Positions 1 to 12,261 of a stretch of DNA of 64,000 nt are shown here, one piece after another. The position numbers and the translations under genes are program-made. Source of the stretch: Cryptomeria japonica (Eukaryota; Streptophyta; Pinopsida; Cupressales; Cupressaceae); assembly GCF_030272615.1 (NCBI RefSeq), contig NC_081407.1, positions 136,402,897 to 136,466,896 on the forward strand, given 5' to 3'. Positions within the stretch are counted from its first letter, which is position 1. Every line of letters begins with the position of its first letter. The notes below the pieces were generated by a model that did no database searches, was not told where the DNA came from, and worked only from the letters and a program-made list of their open reading frames with translations.

Positions 1-4
1 AGCC

Positions 5-1370
5 GAGGTGACCATATGGAGACCCTATCTGCGGATGCACAGATGGGATGGGATGGAGAGATAGTTAGCATGCTTACAGAGGAACTGCCTACTATGGGGA
101 TGATATTCACATATCATAGTCCCATTCTACTTCGATCGAGTATGGAGGCAGTTTGGGCTAGAGCAGTGTGTTCCAGCCGATGTGCCCATCTATACTCGAC
201 ACTCACGAGTCCTTCCCAGACCTAGAGTAGTAGTGAGACCGACGATAGATGACATCGAGACTATAGATATAGAGGGATCTGATCAGGATGTAGTCACTGA
301 TTACTCTATAGAGCTTGGAGCATAGCGCAGGTATGTCTCATGGTTTATGAGATCATACCCAGGGCCTATCTTTCCACCAGATCACCCAACAGGCCATCCA
401 GGCCCATGGAGACATGGAGACCGAGATGAGGACTAGGGATCCAAGTCAGAGGAGCCAGAGGAGGGAGAAGGTCATGAGGAGGCAGGAGATCCTGATCCAC
501 CCATAGGAGATCAGCCTAGTGCCGAGGAGGAGGAGGAGGAGGAGGACACAGATAGAGATGAGGATGAGGAGGATGCAGGTGAGGATGCGGATGAGGATGA
601 GGATGAGGATGATGAGGAGGAGGAGGAGGAGGAGGAGGATAGAGATGATGAGGAGGGGTCAGATGCAGCTCCCCACCATTCAGGAGATGATACCATAGCT
701 CTGGATCCTCCTCTTATTCCCTAAAAGGGGGAACACGAGGCGATACTGAGACCTATTTCTAGTACCATCTAGCCTACACCCATCATGCATAGATTATTCG
801 AGCTAGGGGAGCCTAGTAGTTCCCAGTCACAGATGCTACCATATCATGATCCCTACTGGCATGAGGGAGATCCACGTATAGTAGGTTTATATTGATTGAT
901 TAATGTTTTGATGATATAGAATGGTACTAATACAAAAATATGTTCTACTGCTATAGCTAATGTGCAGGAGTGGTGTTCCCTGATTCAGCAAGCAGTGACA
1001 GACATTTCCATGATGGCACAGATCCCTAGTTCCTCACAGATTGCTTATAGGCCTCAGGGGAATGCGGGTTGGCATGAGGACTTGTTTTCCCCATTCCGAG
1101 TACAGGTAGACATATGGAGGGAGAGAGAGAGTCCTATCAGAGGACCTTCAGCGGGCGTGATGAGATCTAGCAGCTGCTCAGGCTGAGGCTACCTCCTATC
1201 GCGCGATCCTTATGGATAGGGATCGTAGGAGTTCCTCTCAGAGTCACTCGCGGTCTGTATTGTGCTACACACCTATGGGTCCACCTGCACGGCCGGATCA
1301 GGAGGAAGCATCTAGTCGACACTCTCCAACCACCAGCCCTAGGGATAGGAGATGATTTTATGATGTAGGA
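5..1370 (+). pseudogene. Plant-mobile-domain-like pseudogene with acidic tail
   Basis: A single frame runs from base 5 to about 880 with in-frame stops at 62, 101, 323, 434 and 722. Its start has the pattern W-x-P-Y, then Y-F-D-R-V-W-R-Q-F-G-L-E-Q-C-V-P at about 128-175. This is the 'RV-RQFG-Q-IP' signature of plant mobile domain (PMD) proteins, which occur in MULEs, some gypsy elements and a few host genes. An aspartate/glutamate-rich run (520-660) follows. A GT-AG interval at 881-967 could be an intron; the frame reopens at 968 (E-W-C-S-L-I-Q-Q-A) and, after a shift near 1180, ends at about 1352. It lies antisense to the gypsy pol. The start is outside the window. The PMD assignment is fairly secure; the intron is a guess. 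Confidence 0.6.
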
Positions 1371-1414
1371 TAGGTCACATTTTGGATGTACAGTGACCTA
1401 TATTTGTATACGAT

Positions 1415-1415
<1 letters not shown>

Positions 1416-1486
<71 letters not shown>
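1416..1486. repeat. Compound microsatellite (CA)n(TA)n
   Basis: About 23 CA dinucleotides run directly into about 12 TA dinucleotides. It separates the PMD-like relic from the gypsy 3' region. Confidence 0.95.
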
Positions 1487-1945
1487 GCTTCTCATTGTCT
1501 CCAATGTGTTATCTTTAATGCTTAAAACAATGCATATTTTGCTTTGATTAAATCTAATACATTTGGTAGATGTACATGTATGTTCAGGATTTAACTTCCA
1601 TGTGATTGATTTCTCAATGCTCCATGATTAAATTGATACATGTGTGACTTAATTAAAATATTTAATCAAGTACTACATTGATGATAGGGAAGAAATATGC
1701 ATTAAGTCTAAGAATCATATAACTAATGTGATTTAATTTTGAACTTAAACACAACATGATACGATCCTACTTAACACATAAGACATTGCGAAATATGCTA
1801 GCATAATGGAAATGTAAATCTTTTACAATTTACATTAAATGAATTCAAGACAAACTATGAAGTAAGGAGACACGCTTGTCAAGAACGAAGCAATATAGAT
1901 TAAACACCATAACATTTAATTCTATTTTGCTCTAATTAGAAGATA
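1487..1945. other. Non-coding stretch downstream of gypsy pol
   Basis: AT-rich DNA with no reading frame, LTR end or polypurine tract that I can see. It probably belongs to the post-pol region of the minus-strand gypsy element. Confidence 0.5.
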
Positions 1946-4900
1946 CTAACATATTACCATAGCATTGATAGGTTCTTTAAGAGGTGTACCATCTACATCC
2001 GCTATTTTGTAAGCACCTGATCCATAATCTTCAATAATGATGTATGGTCCAAGCCAATTAGGACTAAAGTTTCCCTTTTCTGCAGGTAAGGCATTCACAT
2101 TGCGCCGATTCTCATAAAGGACTAAGTCACCTACTGAGAAGGAACGTTGAATAACCTTATCATTATAGCTTCGTTGTAGAGTTTTGTGATACGCTTGAAT
2201 ATGCTCAAGAGCGTTTATACGCTGTTCATCAAGCATCTCAAGCTGTTGAAGTCATTGTTCTCTATAAGAGTCATCATCTACTATACCTTTGAGAGAAACC
2301 CTAAGTGATGGAATCTCTAACTCTAAAGGCATAATAGCGTCAGCACCATAAACAAGATTATAAGGAGCAGTTCCTGTAGCAATTCGTACACTCGTTCGGT
2401 AGGCCCAAAGAGCATAGATTATCTAATTACTCCAATCCTTACCATGCTTATTCACGGTTTTGTGAAGAATTTGTTCAATTATCTTATTGGATGATTCAGC
2501 TTAACCATTTGACTAAGGATAGTATGGTGTAGAAAATCGATGTTTGATATGATGCTTCTCAAGGAATTTCTTCATGTCCTTGTTCTTAAATGATGTCCCA
2601 TTATCTGAGATTATAGTAGAAGGTATCCCGAATCGAGCAATGATGTTTTCTACAAGAAATTGACAAATCACTTTAGCAGTAGTAGAGCGAAGGGGAATAG
2701 CTTCTACCCACTTCGTAAAGTAATCTGTTGTAGTTATAATGAAAGTGTGTCCTTGAGATGAAGGAGGAGAGATTTTACCAATGAGATCCAAACCCCATGC
2801 GGAGAAAGGCCAAGAAGCTACTTGAGAATGAAGTTCTTGGGCAGGAGCATGAATCAGATTATTGTGTTGTTGACATTGATGACATTTCTTAACAAATGAA
2901 AAAGAATCCTTCTGCATAGTTTGCCAATAGTATCCCATACGAAGGAATCTTTGAACCAAGGATTTCCCTCCAAAATGCCCCCCACAGGCACCTGAATGTG
3001 CCTCTTCAAGAGCAACAGGGATTTCCAATTTGTTAAGACAGCGAAGGAGAAGACCGTCATAACCCCTTTGGTAAAGGACATTAGAAAGAATGATATACCT
3101 AGTAGACATCTTGCGGATTCTAGCCCTAGTGTTCCTATTGGTGGAATCAGGAAAGGTACCATCGGTCAAATATCTTACGATATGCGAATACCATTCATTT
3201 GAATCTACAAAGTCACAACATGTTACCAAGCTAGAATCGTCTACAATAGCTGGAGAAATAAGGTTGTGAATAACAAATTTAAGATCAACCATAGGGTCCT
3301 CTAAAGATACAAGAGAAGCCACACATGCCATTGCGTCCGCATGTCGATTATCTTTTTGAGGAACAGGTTCCATGGTATAAGAATCAAATTTTTGTAATAA
3401 AGAGATAGCAAGGTCTTTATATTGTGAGAATTTGTCTTGTTTTGCTTGATACAGTCTTGTTACTTGTCTTATAATCAATTGAGAATCTCCATAAATATGT
3501 ATGTGTTTTATGTTCAGAGCTAAGGCTACTTTTATTCCCGCTATAAGAGCCTCATACTCAGCAATGTTATTGGTACACAAGAAATTTAGACGATAGGATA
3601 AGGGAATAGATTTCCTTGTAGGAGAAATCAGAACAACACCTGCCCCCGATCCCATACGACACTTAGAACCATCAAAGTATAATTCCCAAGTTTCATATTT
3701 CTCTATAGAAAGAATGAAGTCATCGGGGAAAGACTCAGAATTAGAGAAGGAGAAAGGTGAAGGGGCCTCAACTAAGTGGTCGGTCAATGCTTGTCCTTTA
3801 ATTGCTCTTTGTGAAACAAATTTAAGGTCAAATTCAGTTAACATCATAACCCACTTAGCTAGGTGTCCTGATAAATCAGTTTTAGAGAAAAGATGCTTCA
3901 AAGGATCAAACTTTACCATGACGTGGACTTCTGAATTTAAAAGATAATGTCTCAATTTCTGAGTCGCAAACACCAAGGCCAAGCATTGTCTTTCTATCAC
4001 AGAATATTGGGTCTCATAATCGAGTAAGGTATGACTTATGTAATAAACTGGACATTCCTTACCATCTTTATCATGTTGTGCCAACAATGCTACGAGAGCA
4101 TGAGAGGAAGCAACTGTATATAGAAGGAAAGGTTTAGAAGGTTCGGCAGGTTGAAGAATAGGAGGACTAGCCAAATACACTTTTAAATCTTCAAATGCTT
4201 GCTGACAATCTTCGTTCCATTGAAAAGTGATATCCTTTTTAAGAAGTTGAGTAAAAGGAAAGGTACGATCCGCAAGTTGAGATATGAACCTATGAATAGC
4301 TTGAATCTTTCCTTGTAAGCTTTTAAGTTGAGACACATTTCTAGGAGGTGGCATGTTGACAATAGCATCTATTTTCTTAGTGTCCACCTCGATCCCACGA
4401 TGTGAAACTATGAATCCTAATAGTTTTCCACTATCCACACCGAAAACACATTTTCGGGGATTCAAGTGCATGTGATATTTATGAACTCTTTCAAAGATTT
4501 GACGAAGGATTTTAATATGATCTATGCGAAGAATGGATTTGGCTAAAATATCATCAACATAATCCTCTAAAATCTTATGCATATAATCATGAAAGATAAG
4601 GGTCATCGCTCATTGATAAGTTGCACTGGCATTTTTAAGTCCAAAAGGCATCATTATCCAACAAAACGTACCCCAAGGAGTGGTGAAAGCAGTTTTAAAT
4701 TGATCTTGAGGGTTAATGAAAATTTGGTTGTATCCTGAAAAACCATCCATGAAGGATAACAAGGCATGTCCTGCCGTAGAATCAACTATCATGTCAATGT
4801 TGGGAAGAGGGAAATCATCTTTCAAGGAAGCCTTATTTAAGTCTCGAAAATTGGTACACATTCTTATTTTGTTATCTGGTTTAGCCACAGTGACAATATT

Positions 4901-5158
4901 TGAAATCCATGGGGAATAGTCAATAGGGCAGATAAATGCAGCCTCCAATAATTTTTCAATCTCAGGCTTAACAAGCAGAGCCACCTTAGGATTCATTTTT
5001 TGAATCTTTTGTTTCATGGGCTTAGCATCAGGAACTAAGACAATGTTATGAGTAACAATCTTAGGATCTATACCAGGCATGTCAGAGTATGTCCAAGCAA
5101 AGATCTCGGGGAATTCATGCAATAAATCTTCATATTGTTTTTGTTCCTCTTCATCCAA
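1946..5158 (-). pseudogene. Gypsy (Tat) pol: RT, RNase H, aRNase H, integrase
   Basis: This is the polymerase part of the polyprotein that copies element RNA into DNA and integrates it. In order: RT with L-N-K-A-S-L-K-D-D-F-P-L-P and the fingers/palm up to 4613; the catalytic Y-V-D-D box at about 4555; the RT-linked RNase H (Y-S-V-I-E-R, about 4010); a second RNase H (L-Y-F-D-G-S, then A-E-Y-E-A, G-D-S-Q, H-A-D-A); and integrase with an HHCC zinc finger (H-x-G-G-H-F-G-G, C-x-x-C) and D-L-I-G, S-D-N-G-T motifs. A C-terminal tail follows (V-L-Y-E-N, N-W-L-G-P-Y). One frame continues throughout, broken by TGA at 4610-4612 (from an Arg codon in 'Y-Q-R-A-M') and TAG at 2513-2515, plus further stops between 2240 and 2512 (Gln codons by family pattern). 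It was recently intact, and is now dead. Confidence 0.9.
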
Positions 5159-7480
5159 TCATTTTCCAATTTTAATTACTTTCTCTTTATTGCAAGGATC
5201 CATCTTAACATCAGTAGTGTCACTTATGAGAAGATTACTTTGTTGAGGAGTATCCTTTAACTGAGGGAATTCTTTCACAATCTCATCATTATCGATCTCT
5301 TTTCCAAAATAGGCTTCAGTGTTCAAACAATAAGGGAGTCCCCTATTGTGATGATAATGAGGAAGAGTGTCATAGGCTCCCAAGAATTCAGCTAAAGCAT
5401 CGTCGGTAGGGAAGACATCCAAAGCACAGTCACTCGAAGGATCCCCATCAATATACTCAGGGTGTTGCATTGATAGAGATGTAGAAATAGCTTTAACACT
5501 AATGCATGGTCTTTTAGAAGCTTTAGTGCATTTGCGGGGATTATAGCCAAGTCCAAAGGCATAATTGTGAAAATTAGTCTCTAGAGGAACCTTCATCCCT
5601 TGTTCATGAGCACCACAACCATTTCCATGATACCCATTCTTAGCAAAAATGCGAAAACCACGACCATAACGATCAGCCATTTCAGAAAGAGAAGGTGGTT
5701 TTTCATAAGACAAAGAATCAAACTCTTCATAATTAGAGGTGTGAGGAGAAGAAGTTTGAGAAGCGGCCACAAAATTATTACTCATAGGTTCAAGCAAGAT
5801 TGACTGATTTTTAGCTTCTTCCTTCTTTTCAACCTTAAGCTCTCTAGAAGGAACCTTATATTCACCTACAAAGGTGGGATTGAAATCAAGAGATCCCCAA
5901 TCGTCTTCTACAAGAACCTTCTCGAGATCAAAATCTTTCTTATGTGTAGATTCAAGTCGAGAAGAATCTTCTTTAGGAGCTCTAGACTTATCCAAAGAAT
6001 TTTGATGATCAGAGAGTGAAGATTCATCGATAGGTATCTTGTTTAAAGAGTCATCACTAGACGAGGATGACTTAGAAGAACCCCCTTTGGAAGTAGATGT
6101 TTGTAGACAAGCTTGGAAATTAGTATCACCTATCAAGGTATATGTCTTATTGTTATAGATAAATTTAACTTGTCTATGCAATGTAGAGGGGACAACTTGC
6201 ATATTGTGAATCCAAGGCCTCCCTAATAACAAGTTGTATGTTAAATTTCCCGACATAACATGGATAGGAGTAGGCAAAGTAACAGGTCCTACTGTGAGAG
6301 GTAAGGTGATAATACCTAATGAAGTCTTAGCCACATTGTCAAAGCCTTGAATGGGACAAGAATCAGGCTCAATGAGAGATGTATCCACATTCATTTTATG
6401 CAATAGATTGATGCTACACACATTAAGGCCAGAGCCATTATCTACTAGTGTTTGTCTTATAGCAGTGTCTTTCATGATAACCACAATCATCAAGGGATCA
6501 TATTGTTGTTGAATTTCACTAGTAGGCAACTCATCTTGAGTAAACACAATTTGAGCTTTAGGATTCATCACAGAGTTAACCAAAGATGCTATATTACTAG
6601 ATGTATTTGGTGGAGGAACATTCAAATCTTTCAAGGCATCTTGTAACATTCCATGATGAGCGGAAGAAGTTTGGATCAAATCCCAAAGGGATATCTTAGC
6701 AGGGGTAGCTTTAAGTTGTTCTATGAGATCATATTCCTTACCCATAACTTGCGAAATACAGGGAGCTTGTGGAAGAATTGGTTGAGGATTAGGAAGAGAA
6801 ATTAGAATAATAGGAGGAGGATTAGGCTGCCTATTATTTCTGGTGTGATAAGTATGGGCAACCGCATGATAACTCTCTCTAGTTATTTGCTTGGCATAAC
6901 TATAAGGACTTATAGGTTTTCTTCCTTGCACGGTGATAATTGGTTTATTTGGAGTACGAAAGGAATCATGATCATACCCTCCTTGGACAGTAAGGAGAGG
7001 TGATTTAGGAACTTGAAAGGTGGGAGAAGGATAAGCACCTTGGACTTCAAAGAGAGGCTTATTATGTTCATTCAGGTTTATCATGTTAACCAATTTAGAA
7101 GTCTTGTTCTTATTTAAAGATTTCGATAAAGCCACAAAGTCATCAAAAGCATCATCCAACAAAGCATGATCATATCGATTAAAAGGTTTATCTTTTGATT
7201 CAAAAGGAGACATCTCCCCATAGAGGGGATTATTGAACACAACCATGTTACTAGATTCAGTGGAAGAGTTGATAGGAATGTACCCTTGAGAGGAACCATT
7301 CGACTTATCTTTCTCATCACATCTAAATGGCATAGTAACAAGGTTTATGAGTTTTTGGTAAAATGAAGGTTTGGCATATTTAGGGTTTAAAAACTCATCT
7401 AAAGCTTCATCTAATTCATCTTGGCTATACTCATAATAATCATCAAAAGCATGAACATTTTGCAAATAAAAATCAGACAT
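5159..7480 (-). pseudogene. Gypsy (Tat) gag-pro region with protease and G-patch
   Basis: A 773-codon open frame in register with pol, ended by TGA at 5159-5161. The residues around 250-320 (S-L-W-D-L-I, H-H-G-M-L, D-A-L) match the segment that precedes protease in Tat polyproteins. The retropepsin-like core follows: L-V-D-N-G-S-G-L-N-V at about residue 345, and L-L-L-G-R-P-W-I at about 415. Near residue 610 a glycine-rich segment (G-R-G-F-R-I-F, G-x-G-C-G, G-L-G-Y-N-P) looks like the G-patch found after protease in many plant gypsy elements. I see no capsid-type gag fold and no CCHC knuckle. The first about 250 residues are acidic and proline-rich, so gag seems deleted or replaced. The start at 7480 is the first ATG after the primer site. 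Confidence 0.8.
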
Positions 7481-7625
7481 TTTGAAATAAAGGTTGCATA
7501 AAACTTAAACACACAATGCAAAGAAACACACTTTGTTTTTTTTTTCTTTTTAATGAAAATGAAATGAAAACACACTAAATCTATATCTAGATCTAACAAA
7601 TGCAATGCAAGAGGAAGCAATGATA

Positions 7626-7645
7626 GATTCACGTCAGGTTCACCA
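7626..7645 (-). promoter_or_regulatory. Primer binding site, tRNA-Trp-like
   Basis: The plus strand here reads GATTCACGTCAGGTTCACCA, which from memory matches the 3' end of plant tRNA-Trp (with CCA) except for one base. It lies 3 bp inside the LTR edge at 7649, where a minus-strand element should carry its primer site. Confidence 0.65.
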
Positions 7646-7648
7646 AAA

Positions 7649-9306
7649 TGTGTAGGGGAAAAAGTGAGACTAGGTTAACATGCCCTAATCCTACCTTTTG
7701 ACACACATTACGGAATATGAAAGAACCTAGAGGTATCACACAATTGGCTACTTCTTCTTGTGAAAGAGAGAGCCATGGGCTACCTACTAGGATTTCTATT
7801 CCTTCGTTGAAATTGAAAGATAAAACAATGCAAGTTCAAGTCCTAATCACAAAATGCATGTACAAACGAATAACAAGATTGCAGAATTGAGATTAAACAA
7901 TGAACAGCTGTAAATATAAGGATGAAATAAGAATGTAGATGCATACCTAGAGTTAAAATCTGATTGAAAATGTTCAGGATGGGGGCGCGGGTGCCACTGT
8001 CCTAATATAGTGCCGGAAACTGCTCCTGAAACTGCTATCTTGCACTCTGGGAACTGTCTGAAATGTTGTCTGTCAGGAGGACCAGGGCGCCCAGCACCTC
8101 TGTCCCAGGGACCAGGGTGCCCAGCACCCCTGTCTAGGCAGGACCAGGGCACCCCACGCCCTTGTCCAGGTCTTTCACTCTGCAATTTGATGTGGAGTGT
8201 TGTCTCGACCTGCTTTTCCCGGATCTATCACCTGCGGCATCCTCCGAGTCCCGAAACCTGCACTTATATCTGAAAAGGGTATGGGTAGCTATATAGGGTT
8301 TTGCCTTAGTCAAACCCCTGCTTCGGTGATTTCCACCTCCATTAATAGCCAAATTGTGTTGTAAAATGTATTATATGTGCAGACCTAGTGTGTGTGCAAG
8401 GTCCTAAAATGCAAGCAAGCAAACTAGAGCAACCTAGAAAGTAAACCCTAATTGCTTGTAAATGACAATGTAAATGCTCTAAATCAAGATGAAAAGTGAT
8501 CTAAAGCATGAATAAAGGATATATTGAAGCTTATGCAAAGACATGAAAACAACATGAAATCATACCCAACCCCCAAGGGAGGAGTACAAGCCAATCTTCA
8601 GTCGGTAATCTCCTATTGTTCTTCAATGTCTTCCAAGCCCTAAATGGATGAATGAAATTGATAAGTGCTTGATAGAGGGATGTTGAATGTTGTTGAAGCC
8701 TTCAAAGATCTGCTCTTTCGCTGCATATGAGGTTCTTGAAAACAAAAATCGGATCCTTTCAAATGAAGAAAGAGAGCTCTTATGTAGGAAATCCTAGGTC
8801 GTAATTTCATCTTTTGGCCGACCTAGAGATTGAATTTCCTGCCAATTTCTTGGGGTTAAGCTTTATTTTATGATTGGATTGTGCTCCTAAAATTTTGGGA
8901 AAAATGTCCAGGACCATGTGCACTCCGGGCGCCACGGTCCTGACAACTTTTCACCAAATTTTTAGGGCCGTCGGATATGATGATTTTAGAGAGAATCCCG
9001 AAGTTACAGGTGATTTTGAGATGTTTTGACCCTCGAAACCAAGCCCCCAAGCTCAAAATAGGACTTAATTAGGGTTTTTGATTGAGTGATGTATTGGAGG
9101 AATAGAATGAAAAGGGCACGCTTTAACGAAAGGGCCCAACTTTATGATGTAGAGGACAATGAAATAGGGCCTTAGACCTAATTAATTTGATTAATTAAGT
9201 GCTAAAGGAGAAATGCAATGCAAAATGTAAAATGCACCAAGGCGGGTGCTAAACTAGGTGTGAAATTGTACCACCCTAGCAAGTGTGTACAATTTACGAC
9301 ACTACA
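7649..9306 (-). repeat. 5' LTR of the Tat-type gypsy element
   Basis: It begins TGTGTAGG and ends CACTACA on the plus strand. Both edges are fixed by the related solo LTR at 22711-24384, which is flanked by a clean 5-bp duplication. It contains a GC-rich block (8040-8165) with a short 'GGACCAGGGCGCCCAGCACC' unit repeated about three times. The small open frames inside it are not genes. Confidence 0.9.
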
Positions 9307-11073
9307 CCTCTTAAGGGGTCTTATGACCTAATAGGACCTATTATGACCTAATAGGACCTATTATGTGGTAATCTATCATATTATGTCATAATAGGTTCTA
9401 CTAAGGGGTCTTATGTCATAAGAGGTCCTAGTAAGAGGTATAATGCCATAATAGGTCTTCTTAAGGGGTCTTATGACATAATAGGACCTATTATGACATA
9501 ATAGGACCTATTATGACATAATAGGTTGTATTATGTCACAATAGGACCTATTATGACATAATAGGTTGTATTATGTCACAATAGGACCTATTATGTCACA
9601 ATAAGACCTATTATGTCACAATAGGTCATATTATGACATTATAGGTCCTATTATGTCACAATAGGTCCTATTATGACATAATACCCCTCAACTCTATCTA
9701 AACATACCATCTCTCTCTTCCAACCAACTTATCTTTCTCTACATATGTCATAATAGGTCCTACTAAAGGGTCTTATGTCATAATAGGTCCTCTTAAGGGG
9801 TCTTATGATATAATAGGTCATATTATGACATAATAGGTCGTATTATGACATAATAAGTCCTATTATGTCATAATAGGACCTATTATGTCACAATGGGACC
9901 TATTATGACATTATAGGTCCTATTATATCACAATAGGTCCTATTATGACATAATACCCCTTAACATGTCCTAGTAAGGGGTATAAAGTCATAATAGGTCC
10001 TCTTAAGGGGTTTTATGACATAATGTGACCTATGATGCCATAATAGGACCTACGATGACATAATAGGACCTATTACATCATCATAGATCATATTATATCA
10101 TAATTGGTCCTTTTATGACACAATACCCTTTAACAGGTCCTACTGAGGGGCATAATGTTATAATAGGTCCTCTTAAGGGGTCTTATAACATAGTAGGACC
10201 AATTATGACATAACAGGTTCTCTTAAGGGGTCTTATGACATTATAGGACCTATATGACATAATAGGTCCTATTATATGATAATCAATCCTATTATGTCAT
10301 AATAGATCCTACTAAGGGGTCTTATGTCATAATAGGTCCTAGTAAGAGGTATAATGTCATAATAGGTCCTCTTAAGGGGTATTATGACACAAAAGGACCT
10401 ATTATGTCACAAAAGGACCTATTATGACATAATAGGTTGTATTATGACATTATAGGTCCTATTATGTCACAATAGGTCTTGTTATGACATAATACCCCTT
10501 AACAAGTCCTACTAAGGGGTATAAAGTCATAATAGTTCCTCTTAAGGGATTTTATGACATAATATGACCTATGATATCATAATATGACCTATTATGTCAT
10601 TATAGGTCCTATTATGTCATAATCAGTCCTATTATGACATAATACCCTTCAATAGGTCCTACTAAGGGGTATAATGTAATAATACATCCTCTTAAGGGGT
10701 CTTATGACATAATAGGACCTATTATGACATGACATGTCCTCTTAAGGGGTCTTATGATATTATAGGACCTATTATGACATAATAGGTCTTACTAAGGGGT
10801 CTTAAGTCATAATAGTTCCTATTAAGAGGTATAATGTCATAATAGGTCCTTTTGAGGGGTCTTATGACATAATAGGACCTATTATGACGTAATAGGTCAT
10901 ATTATGTCACAATAGGACCTATTATGACGTAATAGGTCATATTATGTCACAATAGGACCTATTATGACACAATATGACCTATTATGACACATTAGGACCT
11001 ATTATGTACCAATGGGACTTATTAGGACATAATAGGTTGTATTATGACATTATAGGTCCTATTATGTCACAAT
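9307..11073. repeat. Palindromic minisatellite, ~20-bp unit
   Basis: About 1.77 kb built from TATTATGACATAATAGGACC-like units. Each unit holds two interlocked inverted repeats with 7-bp arms and one central base (TATTATG-A-CATAATA and TAATAGG-A-CCTATTA), their centres 10 bp apart. A second unit type (CTTAAGGGGTCTTATGACAT) is interspersed at irregular intervals, giving a loose higher-order pattern. The array starts directly at the gypsy LTR edge. There is no coding potential, and no unique spacers. Confidence 0.95.
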
Positions 11074-12261
11074 TTATAAGATCTTCTAAAATCTAGAATC
11101 TATATTATAACTCCTAGAGATCTAAAACCATTCTCAAACATCCTGCTAATATATACATAAAATATAACTTAAAGTATAAGAAAGGAAAAAGACAAAGGGA
11201 AATGTGACTTAAACTTAAATTTTATATTTCATGTATATATAGTTTGTTTTTAAAAGAAAAAAAAAATTAAAAAAATTAAAAAAAGGGAAACGAGATCCCG
11301 TTTTGCTTTTGAAATGGGATCCTATTTTCTAAACATTTTTTATATTATTTTAACAAATGAAACAGGATCCCGTTTCTAAAAATTTCAACTTTGGGTCAGT
11401 TGTAGCTTCGGTTTTGGCTTGGGAAATGGCTTGGAGAGCCTACCCTTAGGCTTGGACCTGGTTTGACCTACAACTTGAAGGCCAAATCAATCTTCATATA
11501 AAATAATGACTTCAAAACTATATCTAAACACCAAATTTTCAAAAAAAATTTAAACAATGAAAACCCATTATAGTAGAGATTGTCTAGATTCTAAATATGT
11601 AATTTTTTTGAAAAATTGATCAATATTTTTATTTTTAAAACAATTACTAATGAAAGAGGTCTATAAACTCAAAATAACATGGTTTTTTAGTTTTCTAATA
11701 ACTTTTTTGTTTCTAAGTTTTTTGAAAAAAAAATTATATGGCATCAAACTAGAGGTAATTCTATATAGTTTAAAAAAAAAAACCAAAAAATGTTAAGTTT
11801 AGGTCAAATTATGCTTGCCGTACACAAGAATTTTTCAAAACAATGATTATGCCCAATAAAAAATTAACAAAAAACAAAATATGTAGAAAAAAACTACAAA
11901 AAAATATTCTCATCAAAGTTGAGTGAGTTATAGATCTTTTCCCAAAAGGATTTATAAAAATAATTTCATTTAGGTCAAATTATGCTTGTTGTACATAGGC
12001 ATGGTATGGTCCTAAAAAGTGACTTTTAAACTATAGGTTTTAGTAATGCCTATTCAAACTTCATTTTTAAGATTTGCGTATTAAAATAAATTACATATTT
12101 GGAAAGTAGACTTTAAGCACTACATTTTCTAGTACTGATTTTTTTCAAGATTCATTCTTTAAGTGCCTCAAATATTTAGGTCAAACAGGATGAATTCGAA
12201 AAAAAGGGAAAAAACTTCCACTTTTTGGTCAAAAAGTGGACACAACTTCTTGCACTTACCC
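11074..12261. other. AT-rich non-coding DNA
   Basis: No gene was found. It contains three copies of a GGGATCC(C/T)-type motif at 11290-11375 and two copies of TAGGTCAAATTATGCTTG (about 11800 and 11970), so it is probably decayed repeat DNA of unidentified class. Confidence 0.5.

Larger units (their letters stand above)
1..9306 (-). mobile_element. Ty3/gypsy Tat-type LTR retrotransposon, 3' end outside window
   Basis: The element reads on the minus strand: 5' LTR at 7649-9306, primer site at 7626-7645, gag-pro at 7480-5159, and pol (RT, two RNase H domains, integrase) at 5158-1946. The second, archaeal-type RNase H after the RT-linked one is the family mark of the Tat clade. No 3' LTR is seen between pol and base 1, so either it lies upstream of the window or the end is lost. 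The antisense coding relic at 5-1370 fits the extra-ORF position known in Tat elements. A solo LTR of the same family lies at 22711-24384 and defines the LTR ends. Whether bases 1-1945 belong to the element is inference. Confidence 0.8.

Noticed and set aside
511-696. Serine-rich minus-strand open frame
   Set aside because: It is the reverse of the GAG/GAT-rich acidic tail of the plus-strand relic; low-complexity DNA explains it.
7626-7645. tRNA-Trp gene
   Set aside because: Only the 3' end with CCA is present, at the correct place for a primer site; nuclear tRNA genes do not encode CCA.
8010-8352. Overlapping small open frames in the gypsy LTR
   Set aside because: They fall in the GC-rich repeat block, are on both strands, and recur in the solo LTR without conserved start or frame.
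9307-11073. CRISPR-like array
   Set aside because: Repeats are contiguous palindromic units without unique spacers, and the context is plant nuclear DNA.
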